Made by a program: the position numbers and the translations under genes | In this document: positions 44,534 through 53,788 of the stretch, one piece after another | How the letters are laid out: every line of letters begins with the position of its first letter | Numbering within the stretch: the first letter of the stretch is position 1 | Notes under the pieces: generated by a model | The model's database searches: none | Seen by the model: only the letters and a program-made list of their open reading frames with translations | What the model was told of the DNA's origin: nothing | Source of the DNA: Cellvibrio sp. KY-YJ-3 | GTDB lineage: Bacteria > Pseudomonadota > Gammaproteobacteria > Pseudomonadales > Cellvibrionaceae | Assembly: GCF_008806955.1 (NCBI RefSeq) | Contig: NZ_CP031727.1 | Location: 1,178,001 to 1,242,000, forward strand | DNA length: 64,000 bases | Direction: 5' to 3'

Positions 44534-44899
44534 ATGAGCTTCCCGAATGATGACGATGGCGGTCTGTTACAAATGCTGCACGAACACGGCATTGATTTAA
44601 CCCAGGCGATGGATTTGGAATTTGGTGTGCATTGCCCCGATGAGGCCACGGCGTTGCAAATAGAGCAGGTGCTACAAACGGCTGGCTACAAAGCCCATGC
44701 GCTTTATGATGAGGGCGATTTGGAAGAGGGCGAAGCCATGACGGCGGAGAATGAAGAGTCCTGGCCTTTCTGGGCGGTGGTGGCGTTTATCACTATGGTG
44801 CCGGAATACCATGAAATACAGCGGATTCAGGCACATTTGAATGAACTGGCAGGCCCACTGGGTGGTGAATCCGACGGTTGGGGCGCGGTGATTGAATAA
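44534..44899 (+). CDS. rraB: RraB family protein (regulator of RNase E activity)
   Basis: A 121-residue acidic protein. The second of two adjacent ATG codons (44534) is best spaced from GGAG. The N-terminal FPNDDDGGLLQMLHEHG and the C-terminal GGESDGWGAVIE are typical of the RraB/DUF1260 family, which in E. coli binds and inhibits RNase E. The central EEGEAMTAENEES segment is strongly acidic. It lies 56 bp after dtd and may share its transcript. The inhibitory role is inferred from the family. Confidence 0.8.
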   Translation: MSFPNDDDGGLLQMLHEHGIDLTQAMDLEFGVHCPDEATALQIEQVLQTAGYKAHALYDEGDLEEGEAMTAENEESWPFWAVVAFITMVPEYHEIQRIQAHLNELAGPLGGESDGWGAVIE

Positions 44900-44914
44900 A
44901 GAAAAGTGGATATG

Positions 44915-47689
44915 TTAATTCTCTTCTGCAAGCGCATTTAGCCACTCGCTGACCAGCGCTTCCACCCGTTCCAAATCGTATTGCCGCAGTGCCGTTAACA
45001 ATTGTTGATGGCGCTGTTTACCTAGTTGTTCAGCGGTTAACTCTGTCATCATTTTTTTACAATTGCCCATATCGCCACTGGCGGCGGCGGCGACAAATTC
45101 ATTCAGCAAAAGTTTGATTGGCTGTAAATCGGGTTGCTGCAGCAATTCAACAGCGGGGTTGGGCTCGGACTTTTCATGGTGATTATCGCCATCAAAATGT
45201 GCGCGGGTGAAATGGCGCAAGGCATTATAAATATCGTCAAACGCGTAGGGTTTGCCAATAAATTCCTGAAACCCTTGGGCTAAATAATAACTGCGCTCAT
45301 GCTCAAGGCTGGAGGCCGAGACCGCCACAATCGGCGTTGTTTGGTAATTAGCGCGCGCGCGCAATTGGCGAAACATTTCCAAACCATTGATACCGGGCAT
45401 ACGAATGTCAGTAAAAACAATATCGAAATTATGCGCGTGACACATAGCCAAACCTTCACGGCCATCGTGTGCTGCGTAAGTGTCACAGCCAATTTGCTGT
45501 AATAAATCCACTAAAATTTCACAGCTGGCAAAATCATCTTCTACCACCAGTGCTTTGACCTGGCAGCCCTCGGCCATCCGTGTTACGCGGGTATTGGTAT
45601 CGCGCGGGTCGAGTAAAATATTTTCGCTCACCAGTGGCAAGCGCAGATGCGCGAGTGTGCCCTGACCCAAGACACTGGAGAGCTGCAAGCTACCGCCCAT
45701 GCCTTCAGCCAAATGGCGCGAGAGTGTCAAACCCAATCCGGTACCACCCACGTCCTCACCGGCTTGCCCTTGTTTAAACGCGGCAAATAGTTCTGCCAGC
45801 TCATCCTCTGAAATTCCCGGCCCGGTATCGCCAATCACAAATTCCACTTCACCCTGCAAATTGGCAACGTACAAACTGACGCTGCCTTGCGGTGTAAACT
45901 TAATGGCATTGCCCAACAGGTTTAATAATATTTGCCCAATTTTTTGGCGATCGCCTTTCACAATATAGGGACTGGGTAAATCTACCTGGGTGATAAGTTG
46001 CAACCCTTTGGTGTCGGCGCGCTCCGCCATAATGGTTTGAATGTCCGCCACTTCCTGATGCAAATCAAAATATTCTTTGCGCAAGTTGAGCACGCCAGAT
46101 TCAATTTTGGATAAGTCCAATACATCGTTGATCAATCCCAGCAAGCGCTGGCTGGACACCAAAATTAATTGCAACCGCTCGCGCTGGGTGCCGGTAATTT
46201 TTTCATCGCGCATTAATAATTGCGTATAACCCAACACGGCATTTAACGGCGTGCGAATTTCATGGCTCATATTGGCAAGGAAACGGCTTTTGGCACGTGT
46301 GGCTTCTTCGGCGGCCTCCTTGGCGTAAGAGAGCTGGCGCTCAGCATTTTTTTGCGCGGAAATATCGCGCCCGATGCCCAAAATGCCCACCACTTCACCC
46401 GTGTCATCGCGCAGCGATACTTTGATCGTGTCGAGTAAATATTGCTGCTCAGGGCTGATGGTAATCAATTGTTCATAGCGATGCGCGGCGTCGCTATTGA
46501 GTGTGGCCTGGTCATTTTGTTGAAACAAGGCAGCGAGTTCCGCACTCACCAATTGCTCTTCGCTTTTGCCAATAATATCTGCCTCGGTTAATTCCAACAT
46601 CGCGGCAAAGGCTTTGTTGCAGCTGATATAAACCCCCTGCAGATTTTTGAACCACACCGGGTCGGGAATATTATCGAGCAGGCTACGCAAATGTTGTTCC
46701 CGTGCGCGCAGTGCCTGTTGCGATTCCTGCAATTGTTCCTGTGCTTGCTGGCGCTGCACCACTTCGTTTAACAGCCAATCATTGGCTTTGCGCAGCGCCT
46801 GGGTGTGGGAGAGAATTTCCTCTTCCAATTTGCGTTGGTTTTGATTGAGTAATTCATCGTGCTGTTGGCGCGTGCGAATATACGCTGACAACAAACCAAT
46901 TAACGTCAGGCCGATAGCGAGTGCGGAAAATTGCAACCAACTGGGTTGATACCAGGGCGCTTCATCCAATTTTGCAGCCAAGGTCATGGCACTGGCTGCA
47001 TGGGCGAGCCGCTGCGCTTCAGAATGTTGGATATAACCGAGGGCCGAGACTAAAAAAAATACTAAACCCACTCCCACACACAGCAATAAAAATGCTTGGG
47101 CGTGAGTGTTGTGGCGCACGCGGGGAATGAGCACCCAGGCAAACAGCGCGGTGAAGGTCAGCATGCCAATACTGTCACCCATCCACCAAAATGCCCAAGC
47201 CTTGCCCAACTCCACATCAGGTATCAAACCAAGGTAAGAAAAAGTAGCAATACCCACGGAGGGGGCGATTAAGGCACAACCAAATACGCTACTGATAAAA
47301 CCCAGTGTGCGCGGTAAATTCACCAACAGATTTCGGCTTAAAATTCCCTGATTAATGCGCGCAATAATAATGGCTTGCAGCAACATGGCGGCGCTGACTA
47401 ATCCGCCTGCGAGTAGTGTGGTGAAGCTAATACCAAACGCGGGATAAAGATGAATGCTGAAGTTGGTGGCAAAAGCACCCACCAATAAACCCGGTGCGAT
47501 GCGCAAACCAAATAATAAAAGGCCAAACAGTGCAAACCCGGCAGCAGGCCAAATTAAAGAAACTTGCGCCGTGAGTGAACTCCAGGCGGAGCCACATTGC
47601 GCCAGAAAAAAATACCCTACTGCAAACATCAGGTTTAATACTGGCAATTTCGCCAGGAGATAGATTTTTTTGCGCTTGCTCATCACCAC
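44915..47689 (-). CDS. MASE1 hybrid sensor histidine kinase
   Basis: A 924-residue inner-membrane kinase. Residues about 1-270 form a MASE1 sensor domain with eight or so helices (SLIWPAAGFALFGLLLFG, FWWMGDSIGMLTF). A coiled coil follows (about 275-335), then a PAS domain (LLDNIPDPVWFKNLQGVYI), HisKA with MSHEIRTPLNAVLGY (phospho-His), HATPase_c (GDTGPGIS, GGTGLGLTL), and a receiver domain with VVEDDFAS and phosphoacceptor Asp in FTDIRMPGING. The last 100 residues are helical without a clear Hpt motif. The start is a GTG at 47689 or the ATG at 47683. It lies 21 bp downstream of the REC-GGDEF-EAL gene, so the two form a signalling operon. Confidence 0.92.
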   Translation of the reverse strand: MVMSKRKKIYLLAKLPVLNLMFAVGYFFLAQCGSAWSSLTAQVSLIWPAAGFALFGLLLFGLRIAPGLLVGAFATNFSIHLYPAFGISFTTLLAGGLVSAAMLLQAIIIARINQGILSRNLLVNLPRTLGFISSVFGCALIAPSVGIATFSYLGLIPDVELGKAWAFWWMGDSIGMLTFTALFAWVLIPRVRHNTHAQAFLLLCVGVGLVFFLVSALGYIQHSEAQRLAHAASAMTLAAKLDEAPWYQPSWLQFSALAIGLTLIGLLSAYIRTRQQHDELLNQNQRKLEEEILSHTQALRKANDWLLNEVVQRQQAQEQLQESQQALRAREQHLRSLLDNIPDPVWFKNLQGVYISCNKAFAAMLELTEADIIGKSEEQLVSAELAALFQQNDQATLNSDAAHRYEQLITISPEQQYLLDTIKVSLRDDTGEVVGILGIGRDISAQKNAERQLSYAKEAAEEATRAKSRFLANMSHEIRTPLNAVLGYTQLLMRDEKITGTQRERLQLILVSSQRLLGLINDVLDLSKIESGVLNLRKEYFDLHQEVADIQTIMAERADTKGLQLITQVDLPSPYIVKGDRQKIGQILLNLLGNAIKFTPQGSVSLYVANLQGEVEFVIGDTGPGISEDELAELFAAFKQGQAGEDVGGTGLGLTLSRHLAEGMGGSLQLSSVLGQGTLAHLRLPLVSENILLDPRDTNTRVTRMAEGCQVKALVVEDDFASCEILVDLLQQIGCDTYAAHDGREGLAMCHAHNFDIVFTDIRMPGINGLEMFRQLRARANYQTTPIVAVSASSLEHERSYYLAQGFQEFIGKPYAFDDIYNALRHFTRAHFDGDNHHEKSEPNPAVELLQQPDLQPIKLLLNEFVAAAASGDMGNCKKMMTELTAEQLGKQRHQQLLTALRQYDLERVEALVSEWLNALAEEN

Positions 47690-47710
47690 TGGCGAGTTTC
47701 CTTATTGTTA

Positions 47711-49549
47711 TTAACTGCCCTGCTGCACTTTATTTAGCAACAGGGTTTCCAGCGCCTGATAGTTTAATGCCTGTGGGCGATGATGATGGTAGCCCTGACC
47801 CCAGCGCACACCCAGAGCGTAGAGCTTTTGCGCAACTTCCTCGGTTTCAACAAATTCGGCAGTGACTTCTTTATTGAGTGAAGCCGCCATTTCCACAATG
47901 GATTTCACCATCGCATAGTGCGATGCGTCGCTATCCATATCGCGCACAAAAATACCGTCAATTTTTATTTTGTCGAACGAGAGTTGATGCAAGTAAGCAT
48001 AGGAGGCAAAACCACTGCCGAAATCATCCAGCGCAAAGTGACAGCCAAATTCACGCAATTGCTGCATAAAGTGACGAGCGGAATCGACGTTTACAATTGC
48101 CTGGGTTTCCGTAATTTCAAAGCAGAATTTTTGCGGCGGTAAATTAAATTGGCGGAAGCTATTGATGATGGATTGGGCGAATTGGGTTTCGCGAATCGAG
48201 AAGGCCGAAATATTAATGGACACCATATCCATCTGTTCCAGTAACTCGCGGTGCTGGGTAAAAAATGACAGGGTGGCGTTGAGCATCCACTTGTCCAGTT
48301 CCGGAATTAAATGCAAGCGCTCGGCGGGGCCGATAAATTCACCCGGTGAGATCATGCGTTGATGTTCCGCATCCCACAGGCGCATTAATACTTCCAGGCG
48401 ATACTGCGGCGCATCTTCTTTCCGCGTGGCGGGAAAATATTCGATCATCTGGAAATAAGCGCGGAAGGATTGGTTGTGAATGGCATCCACCAGGCGCGAG
48501 GCCCAGTTGATATTTTCCTTGTGCAGGCTGCTGCGTTTGGCGGCGTCTTCATAACTGTAAATGCCGCCGCGCACTTCCTGCTTGGCCACAAAAATCACTT
48601 CATCGGCGGCGAGCATCACCTGATCGTAACTCACCATAGTGCGGGTGAGCGGCACCGTCGCAATAGAGGCTGCTAATTTGAATTGGCGATCTTCCCACTG
48701 GAAATTAAAATCTTGCAGGTGCGTCAAAATAGATTGCGCCAGCGCGTAGCCTTTGTCGCCCTCATCGCAATAAGTCACCACCGCAAAACGGTCGCCACCG
48801 AGGCGGGCAAAAAAATCATTGCGTGTTAATAAGCCGCTGATGGTATCGGCAAATTGACGCAGCAATTCATCGCCGGCAATACAACCACAGCTTTCATTAA
48901 TCAAGCGGAAGCGGTCGATATCGATCATCAAAAACGACGCGTCCACGTCCTGCACTTGAATGCGGGCGAGTAATTCGGAGACAAAGGATTCAAGGGCGTT
49001 GCGGTTGTGGAGGCGGGTAACAAAATCGTGGGTGGCGAGGTAATTAAGGCGGTCTTGCATATAGCGACGCTCATTAATTTCTTCGCGCAATTGGCGATTG
49101 GCAATGGTGAGTTCGGAGGTGCGCTCACGCACTTTGGTTTCCAGCTCGCGATTAAAGGATTTTAATTCGGCGAGCATTGCCTGCCGTTCCAATTGGTGAC
49201 GCACGCGGGCGCGCACTTCGTCGGCATTAATCGGTTTGGTAATGTAGTCGGCGCCGCCTACGCGAAACCCTTGGCTGATATCGTCAGTGCGCGCGGTGAC
49301 AAAAATAATCGGAATTTCCGTGGTGCTAAGGTCGCCTTTCAGGCGAGTGCAAACATCAAAACCATTGATGTCGGGCATCATCACATCGAGCAGGATTAAA
49401 TCGGGCAGGCGACGAGTTGCCAACTCCAGTGCGCGCTCCCCGGAGGTGGCAACAATTAGCTGGCAATCCAAATCCTCCAGAATGCCACTCAGCACATCCA
49501 GATTCTCCGGGGTATCATCCACTAACAGAATACGCGTCGCACTCGACAT
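47711..49549 (-). CDS. Response regulator with degenerate GGDEF and intact EAL domain
   Basis: A 612-residue regulator. The REC domain (1-125) has LLVDDTPEN and phospho-Asp in LLDVMMPDING. A coiled coil (about 125-165) leads to a GGDEF domain whose signature is LGGDRFAVV: GGDRF replaces GGDEF, so diguanylate cyclase action is doubtful. The EAL domain keeps the catalytic residues: EVL in place of EAL, the Asn of VSINISAF, FEITET, ALDDFGSGF, FDKIKIDG, and EFVETEE with RWGQGY. A c-di-GMP phosphodiesterase controlled by phosphorylation is likely. The hybrid kinase downstream is the probable partner. Confidence 0.92.
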   Translation of the reverse strand: MSSATRILLVDDTPENLDVLSGILEDLDCQLIVATSGERALELATRRLPDLILLDVMMPDINGFDVCTRLKGDLSTTEIPIIFVTARTDDISQGFRVGGADYITKPINADEVRARVRHQLERQAMLAELKSFNRELETKVRERTSELTIANRQLREEINERRYMQDRLNYLATHDFVTRLHNRNALESFVSELLARIQVQDVDASFLMIDIDRFRLINESCGCIAGDELLRQFADTISGLLTRNDFFARLGGDRFAVVTYCDEGDKGYALAQSILTHLQDFNFQWEDRQFKLAASIATVPLTRTMVSYDQVMLAADEVIFVAKQEVRGGIYSYEDAAKRSSLHKENINWASRLVDAIHNQSFRAYFQMIEYFPATRKEDAPQYRLEVLMRLWDAEHQRMISPGEFIGPAERLHLIPELDKWMLNATLSFFTQHRELLEQMDMVSINISAFSIRETQFAQSIINSFRQFNLPPQKFCFEITETQAIVNVDSARHFMQQLREFGCHFALDDFGSGFASYAYLHQLSFDKIKIDGIFVRDMDSDASHYAMVKSIVEMAASLNKEVTAEFVETEEVAQKLYALGVRWGQGYHHHRPQALNYQALETLLLNKVQQGS

Positions 49550-49752
49550 AACAATGAAATCCTTCGCTATCGCTATTGTTGATATTCGATAATAACAGAA
49601 GGAATCAGAATAGCTACGCGGTGATTATGAAGTTTTGTTTAGCATTCAGGCTGTAGCGCAGAAGGATGTTATATAGGCACAAATACTTGTATGCGTACAA
49701 CCATACTTGCACACATAGGTAGGCTGCCATCACTGGTTCGATGAGTTTGTTA

Positions 49753-51411
49753 TTACTTTTTAAACCAGAGTGCCAGCAAACCAATCGCCACCAACGCGAT
49801 GCTTGCCGGTGATACATCCGCTATCAGCCAATCCCTTAATACTGCCGAACCTTGGGTGTCTTGATAGAAGAAATAACCCGCCGCACCAAAGGCCACCAGT
49901 GCGATCAGTTTACGGCGACCGCGATGCTGTTGCATATTACGGCGGCTTACATCGCGTTCCAGTGCATCCAGTTTTTGGCTGATGAGCGGTAACTGTTGCA
50001 GGCTGTTAAAAATCAGATCCGGCACCTGCGGGAATTTTTCCATCCACTCGGGCGCGTAGCGTTTGAGTTCACCCCAGAGTGATTTGGGGTGGAAACGGTT
50101 TTTCAGCCAGCGTTCCAAAAACGGATGGGCAGTCACCCATAAATCCAAATCCGGGTAGAGTTGGCGGCCCAAACCTTCAATATTCAGCAGGGTTTTTTGC
50201 AGCAGTACTAATTGCGGTTGCACTTCCATATCAAAGCGGCGCGCGGTGCGGAATAAACTCAGCAGTACATTGGCAAAGGAAATTTCTTTCAGCGGTTTTT
50301 CAAAAATGGGTTCGCACACAGTGCGGATCGCCGCTTCCAATTCTTCTACTCGCACGGTCTTGGGTACCCAGCCGCTTTGCACGTGCAGTTCAGCTACCAA
50401 ACGATAATCGCGGCGGAACATGGCGAGCAGGTTGCGCGCTAAATAATATTGATCCTCGCGCGTAAGCGAGCCGACAATCGCCATGTCCACCGCAATGTAT
50501 TGCGGCAGCTGCGGGTTTTTAGTGGACACAAAAATGTTGCCCGGGTGCATGTCGGCGTGGAAAAAATTGTGCTCGAACACCTGGGTGAAAAAAATCTCCA
50601 CGCCGCGCTCGGCGAGTTTTTTCATATCGGTATGTTGTGCGGTCAGGGCGTTGATGTCCGTTACTGGAATACCGTAAATGCGCTCCATCACCAACACATT
50701 GCTGCGCGTGTAATCCCAATAAATTTCGGGCACATAGAGCAGCGGCGAGTTTAAAAAGTTGCGGCGCAATTGTGAGGCGTTAGCGGCTTCACGCTGTAAA
50801 TCCAATTCATCAAAAATGGTGGTGCGATAATCCTGCACAATTTCCACCGGGTGCAAACGTTTGCCATCCAGCGTATTTTTTTCTACCCAGCGGGCGACTA
50901 ACAGCAGCAATTCAATATCCTGCTCTATCACCTGTTCAATGCCGGGGCGCACGACTTTGATGACCACTTCGCGGCCATCTTTTAATACCGCCGTATGCAC
51001 TTGTGCGACGGAAGCTGAGGCCAGCGGTGCTTTGTCATAACTGGCAAAAATGGTATCGACACTGGCGCCGAGTGAAGTTTCAACAATGCGCTGGAATTCG
51101 TCGTTGGCAAAAGGGGCGACGTTGTCCTGCAGGTGATTCAGTTCGAGCACTATATCGCCGGGTACTAAATCCGGCCGTGTTGATAGCAGCTGACCAAATT
51201 TTACAAAAATCGGCCCCAAGTCTTCGCAGGCGCGCCGTAAACATTCACCGCGAGTCAGTTTTTCTCCGCTGGGTGATGTAGGTTGGGGGAATAATTTGAA
51301 CAAGAGCAACAGCGCGCGTGCCGCAAACGGCAGGTTAGTTGGCAGCAGTTGATCGAGACGATAGCGGGCAAATACACGCAGGATTTTTAACAGACGAAAA
51401 AAAACAATCAC
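49753..51411 (-). CDS. ubiB: Ubiquinone biosynthesis protein kinase-like UbiB
   Basis: Atypical kinase/ATPase of the ADCK/ABC1 family required for coenzyme Q synthesis. 552 residues. Seen are the KxGQ motif in [14 protein letters not shown], the Ala-rich nucleotide loop [11 protein letters not shown], the lysine in [20 protein letters not shown] and [11 protein letters not shown] (catalytic loop). Two C-terminal membrane helices lie after about residue 505. The start codon overlaps the ubiJ stop (ATGA), as part of the ubiE-ubiJ-ubiB operon. Confidence 0.97.
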   Translation of the reverse strand: MIVFFRLLKILRVFARYRLDQLLPTNLPFAARALLLLFKLFPQPTSPSGEKLTRGECLRRACEDLGPIFVKFGQLLSTRPDLVPGDIVLELNHLQDNVAPFANDEFQRIVETSLGASVDTIFASYDKAPLASASVAQVHTAVLKDGREVVIKVVRPGIEQVIEQDIELLLLVARWVEKNTLDGKRLHPVEIVQDYRTTIFDELDLQREAANASQLRRNFLNSPLLYVPEIYWDYTRSNVLVMERIYGIPVTDINALTAQHTDMKKLAERGVEIFFTQVFEHNFFHADMHPGNIFVSTKNPQLPQYIAVDMAIVGSLTREDQYYLARNLLAMFRRDYRLVAELHVQSGWVPKTVRVEELEAAIRTVCEPIFEKPLKEISFANVLLSLFRTARRFDMEVQPQLVLLQKTLLNIEGLGRQLYPDLDLWVTAHPFLERWLKNRFHPKSLWGELKRYAPEWMEKFPQVPDLIFNSLQQLPLISQKLDALERDVSRRNMQQHRGRRKLIALVAFGAAGYFFYQDTQGSAVLRDWLIADVSPASIALVAIGLLALWFKK

Positions 51412-52025
51412 GGATTTGATTTCTCTTTAATGAGTTTTTCCATGCGTGCGGCTGCACGATCTACTGCCAAACGCAAATCATCTACCTGCTGGTAAAAATC
51501 TTCCAATTCCGGTTTGGCGGGCAGGGCTTTTAATTCTTCGGTGAGAAATTCACTGGTCAGGCGCTGGGCGCTGGTGGCGCGCTCTTTAACCCAGCCGAAT
51601 TGCGCGCGAATCAGCTGCGCGGTTTGGTGGCCGATAATATCGCCGGTGAATTGGCTGAGCATTTCTTCCCAGTCGATATCGAGGTTTTTCATCAGCCGCT
51701 GCAAATCGGCGAGAAGGCTTAAATCGCCCATCACCGTCACACCACTGTCTTTTAAATTGTGGATTTCGGTGTGTGCTAATTGTGCGAGCGCCAGCAGCGA
51801 GCCAGTAATACGTGTATCTACATCGCCATCCCAGTTGCCCATCAAGCGCAATTCGTCATCCATCGGCATCATAAATACCGTGATTGCCGGTGTGGTGATT
51901 TGCACTGCGAGAATTTTGCCTTCCAGTTGCATCAGCCCAATGCGTGTAGCGGGATCGTAACGCAGTGCGGTGTTAAGCATTTTTTCCGCGCTGGCGAGTG
52001 CGGCGGTGCTAAGCATGCCAGCCAT
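51408..52025 (-). CDS. ubiJ: Ubiquinone biosynthesis accessory factor UbiJ
   Basis: A 205-residue protein with an N-terminal SCP2 lipid-binding domain (about 10-110) and a C-terminal coiled coil (about 165-205, [19 protein letters not shown]). UbiJ binds ubiquinone intermediates and scaffolds the Ubi complex. It overlaps ubiE by one base (TAATG) and ubiB by four, so translation of the three is coupled. Confidence 0.92.
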   Translation of the reverse strand: MAGMLSTAALASAEKMLNTALRYDPATRIGLMQLEGKILAVQITTPAITVFMMPMDDELRLMGNWDGDVDTRITGSLLALAQLAHTEIHNLKDSGVTVMGDLSLLADLQRLMKNLDIDWEEMLSQFTGDIIGHQTAQLIRAQFGWVKERATSAQRLTSEFLTEELKALPAKPELEDFYQQVDDLRLAVDRAAARMEKLIKEKSNP

Positions 52026-52774
52026 TAAGGTTTAATCCCTTTGTGTAGCGCGACTATACCGCCGGTCATATTGTGGAATTCGGTGCGCACAAAACCGGCG
52101 GCATCCATCATGTCTTTCAGGGTTTGTTGATCCGGGTGCATGCGGATGGATTCGGCGAGGTAGCGATAGCTCTCGGCATCGTTAGTCACCAGCTTGCCCA
52201 TAAACGGCAGCACTTTAAAGGAATAGGTATCGTAAATTTTGCTGAGGATTTCGCTCTGCGGTTTGGAGAATTCCAGCACCAGCAATCGTCCGCCCGGCTT
52301 TAATACGCGCAGCATGGAGCGCAAGGCGAGGTCTTTATCGGTGACATTGCGCAGGCCGAAGGCGATGGTAATGCAATCGAAAGTATTATCGGGAAACGGC
52401 AGGTACTGCGCATCGCATTGGGCAAAGTTGATGTTGCCGGCGATGCCGCGATCGGTCAGGCGGTCGCGACCCACGCCGAGCATGGAGGCGTTGATGTCGG
52501 CGAGTATTACCTGCCCATTGGCGCCGACCAGCTTGGCAAATTGGTAGCTCAAGTCGCCCGTGCCACCGGCTATATCCAAAACCTTGTGACCGGCGCGCAC
52601 ACCTGAGGCTTCAATAGTGAAACGCTTCCACAAGCGGTGAATGCCGCCGGACATCAAGTCGTTCATCACGTCATATTTGGCGGCGACTGAGTGGAATACC
52701 TCGGCGACACGCTCTGCTTTCTCTTCGACAGGAACTTGTTGAAAGCCAAAGTGAGTGGTTTTTTTCTCGTTCAT
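52025..52774 (-). CDS. ubiE: Ubiquinone/menaquinone C-methyltransferase UbiE
   Basis: SAM-dependent methyltransferase of ubiquinone (and menaquinone) synthesis. 249 residues from ATG 52774 with GGAA upstream; an in-frame TTG four codons earlier is less likely. The N-terminal [21 protein letters not shown] motif [31 protein letters not shown] and the [14 protein letters not shown] block are typical. First gene of ubiE-ubiJ-ubiB; tat genes, which follow ubiB in E. coli, are not here. Confidence 0.97.
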   Translation of the reverse strand: MNEKKTTHFGFQQVPVEEKAERVAEVFHSVAAKYDVMNDLMSGGIHRLWKRFTIEASGVRAGHKVLDIAGGTGDLSYQFAKLVGANGQVILADINASMLGVGRDRLTDRGIAGNINFAQCDAQYLPFPDNTFDCITIAFGLRNVTDKDLALRSMLRVLKPGGRLLVLEFSKPQSEILSKIYDTYSFKVLPFMGKLVTNDAESYRYLAESIRMHPDQQTLKDMMDAAGFVRTEFHNMTGGIVALHKGIKP

Positions 52775-52980
52775 AGCGGGTTCCAAGACTAGGCGCCCAG
52801 CGGGCGGGATAGCAGCACTGTGTGGTGGCAGTCTCTGATGACTGGCAGCATTGTACTGGCATTGGGCGTAAGGGGCGAGGCCATATCGCGCGGGAAAAAA
52901 GTGATAGTGTTTATCCCCTCAGTGGGTAAAATCGCCCTCCTTAATATTCCGCAACTATTGTCTGGAGTAAGGATTAACCC

Positions 52981-53481
52981 ATGCGTGTGTTTTTGTGTGC
53001 CGCATTCCTGCTTGTCACCTGTGGCTCAGGCTTCTCCAATCCGAGCGCAGCTAATAGCCTTGAGCCCTTTACCACCGACGGCTGTTCCCTGTGGCTCGAT
53101 GGTACCCCCGAACAGCCCAATTTGTGGCGCCACTGCTGCGTCGCCCATGACTTGGCCTATTGGCAAGGCGGCACCAAAGAGCAGCGAAAACAGGCTGATG
53201 AGGATATTCTCGCCTGCGTGAAACTGGCGCAGGGGACGGGCATGGCCAGCTATATCTACGGCAATGTGCGCTGGGGTGGCAGCCCCTATTGGATGTCGAA
53301 CTATCGCTGGGGTTACGGTTGGGATTACCTGGACGGCATGTGGCCGCGCGGCTACAAAGTGCCCACGGCGGAAGAACAGGCGCAGATAGACGCGCAAATG
53401 CCCGCTGCACGGGAGGTAATCACCCGCGATGCCGAACTTAATCCCGTCACCGATGACAAACCTGTCACACCTGCACCTTAA
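52981..53481 (+). CDS. Exported protein with phospholipase-A2-like Cys-His-Asp motif
   Basis: A 166-residue protein with a ribosome site GGAG upstream. A signal peptide of about 19 residues ends near SGFS. The core TTDGCSLWLDG, then WRHCCVAHDLAYWQGG, resembles the PLA2 active-site region CCxxHDxCY: adjacent cysteines, then His-Asp separated by two residues. A further cysteine is in DILACVKLAQ. The C-terminal part is rich in Trp and Tyr (YIYGNVRWGGSPYWM), and the last 30 residues are acidic and flexible. Secreted or periplasmic lipase activity is inference; no neighbour supports it. Confidence 0.65.
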   Translation: MRVFLCAAFLLVTCGSGFSNPSAANSLEPFTTDGCSLWLDGTPEQPNLWRHCCVAHDLAYWQGGTKEQRKQADEDILACVKLAQGTGMASYIYGNVRWGGSPYWMSNYRWGYGWDYLDGMWPRGYKVPTAEEQAQIDAQMPAAREVITRDAELNPVTDDKPVTPAP

Positions 53482-53788
53482 TCTTTAAGTGCACTGATTG
53501 GCGCCGCGACAAATTTATGGGTGTTTGAATCCATCCAAGTGCTTTACAATTGCCGGCGCAGTTGTACCGGGTCACCAAGGTGTAAACCGGGAAATGCGCG
53601 GCCAAATGGCTTCAACTCCTTTCCGGTTTTCCTCGGTCTCCCCTCAGGCAGACTGGCCGGATGGTGCGCCACCCAACCAACCTGATCACCTAATCAGTAG
53701 TACCCTATAAGCAATACCTTACAAGCAGCACCCAGAGGCGTTTCGCCAGCAAGTGAAATTCCAGCCTTATACCTTTTATGGAGACTCC
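53482..53788. other. Intergenic region, 307 bp
   Basis: No gene or clear terminator is seen. Two ACCGGG copies flank a short GGTCACC/GGTG repeat around 53567-53592. The promoter of the decarboxylase gene should lie here, but I could not assign it. Confidence 0.4.

Noticed and set aside
53498-53710. 70-codon plus-strand ORF before the decarboxylase
   Set aside because: No ribosome site, no hydrophobic or conserved pattern; random translation of the intergenic region is more likely.
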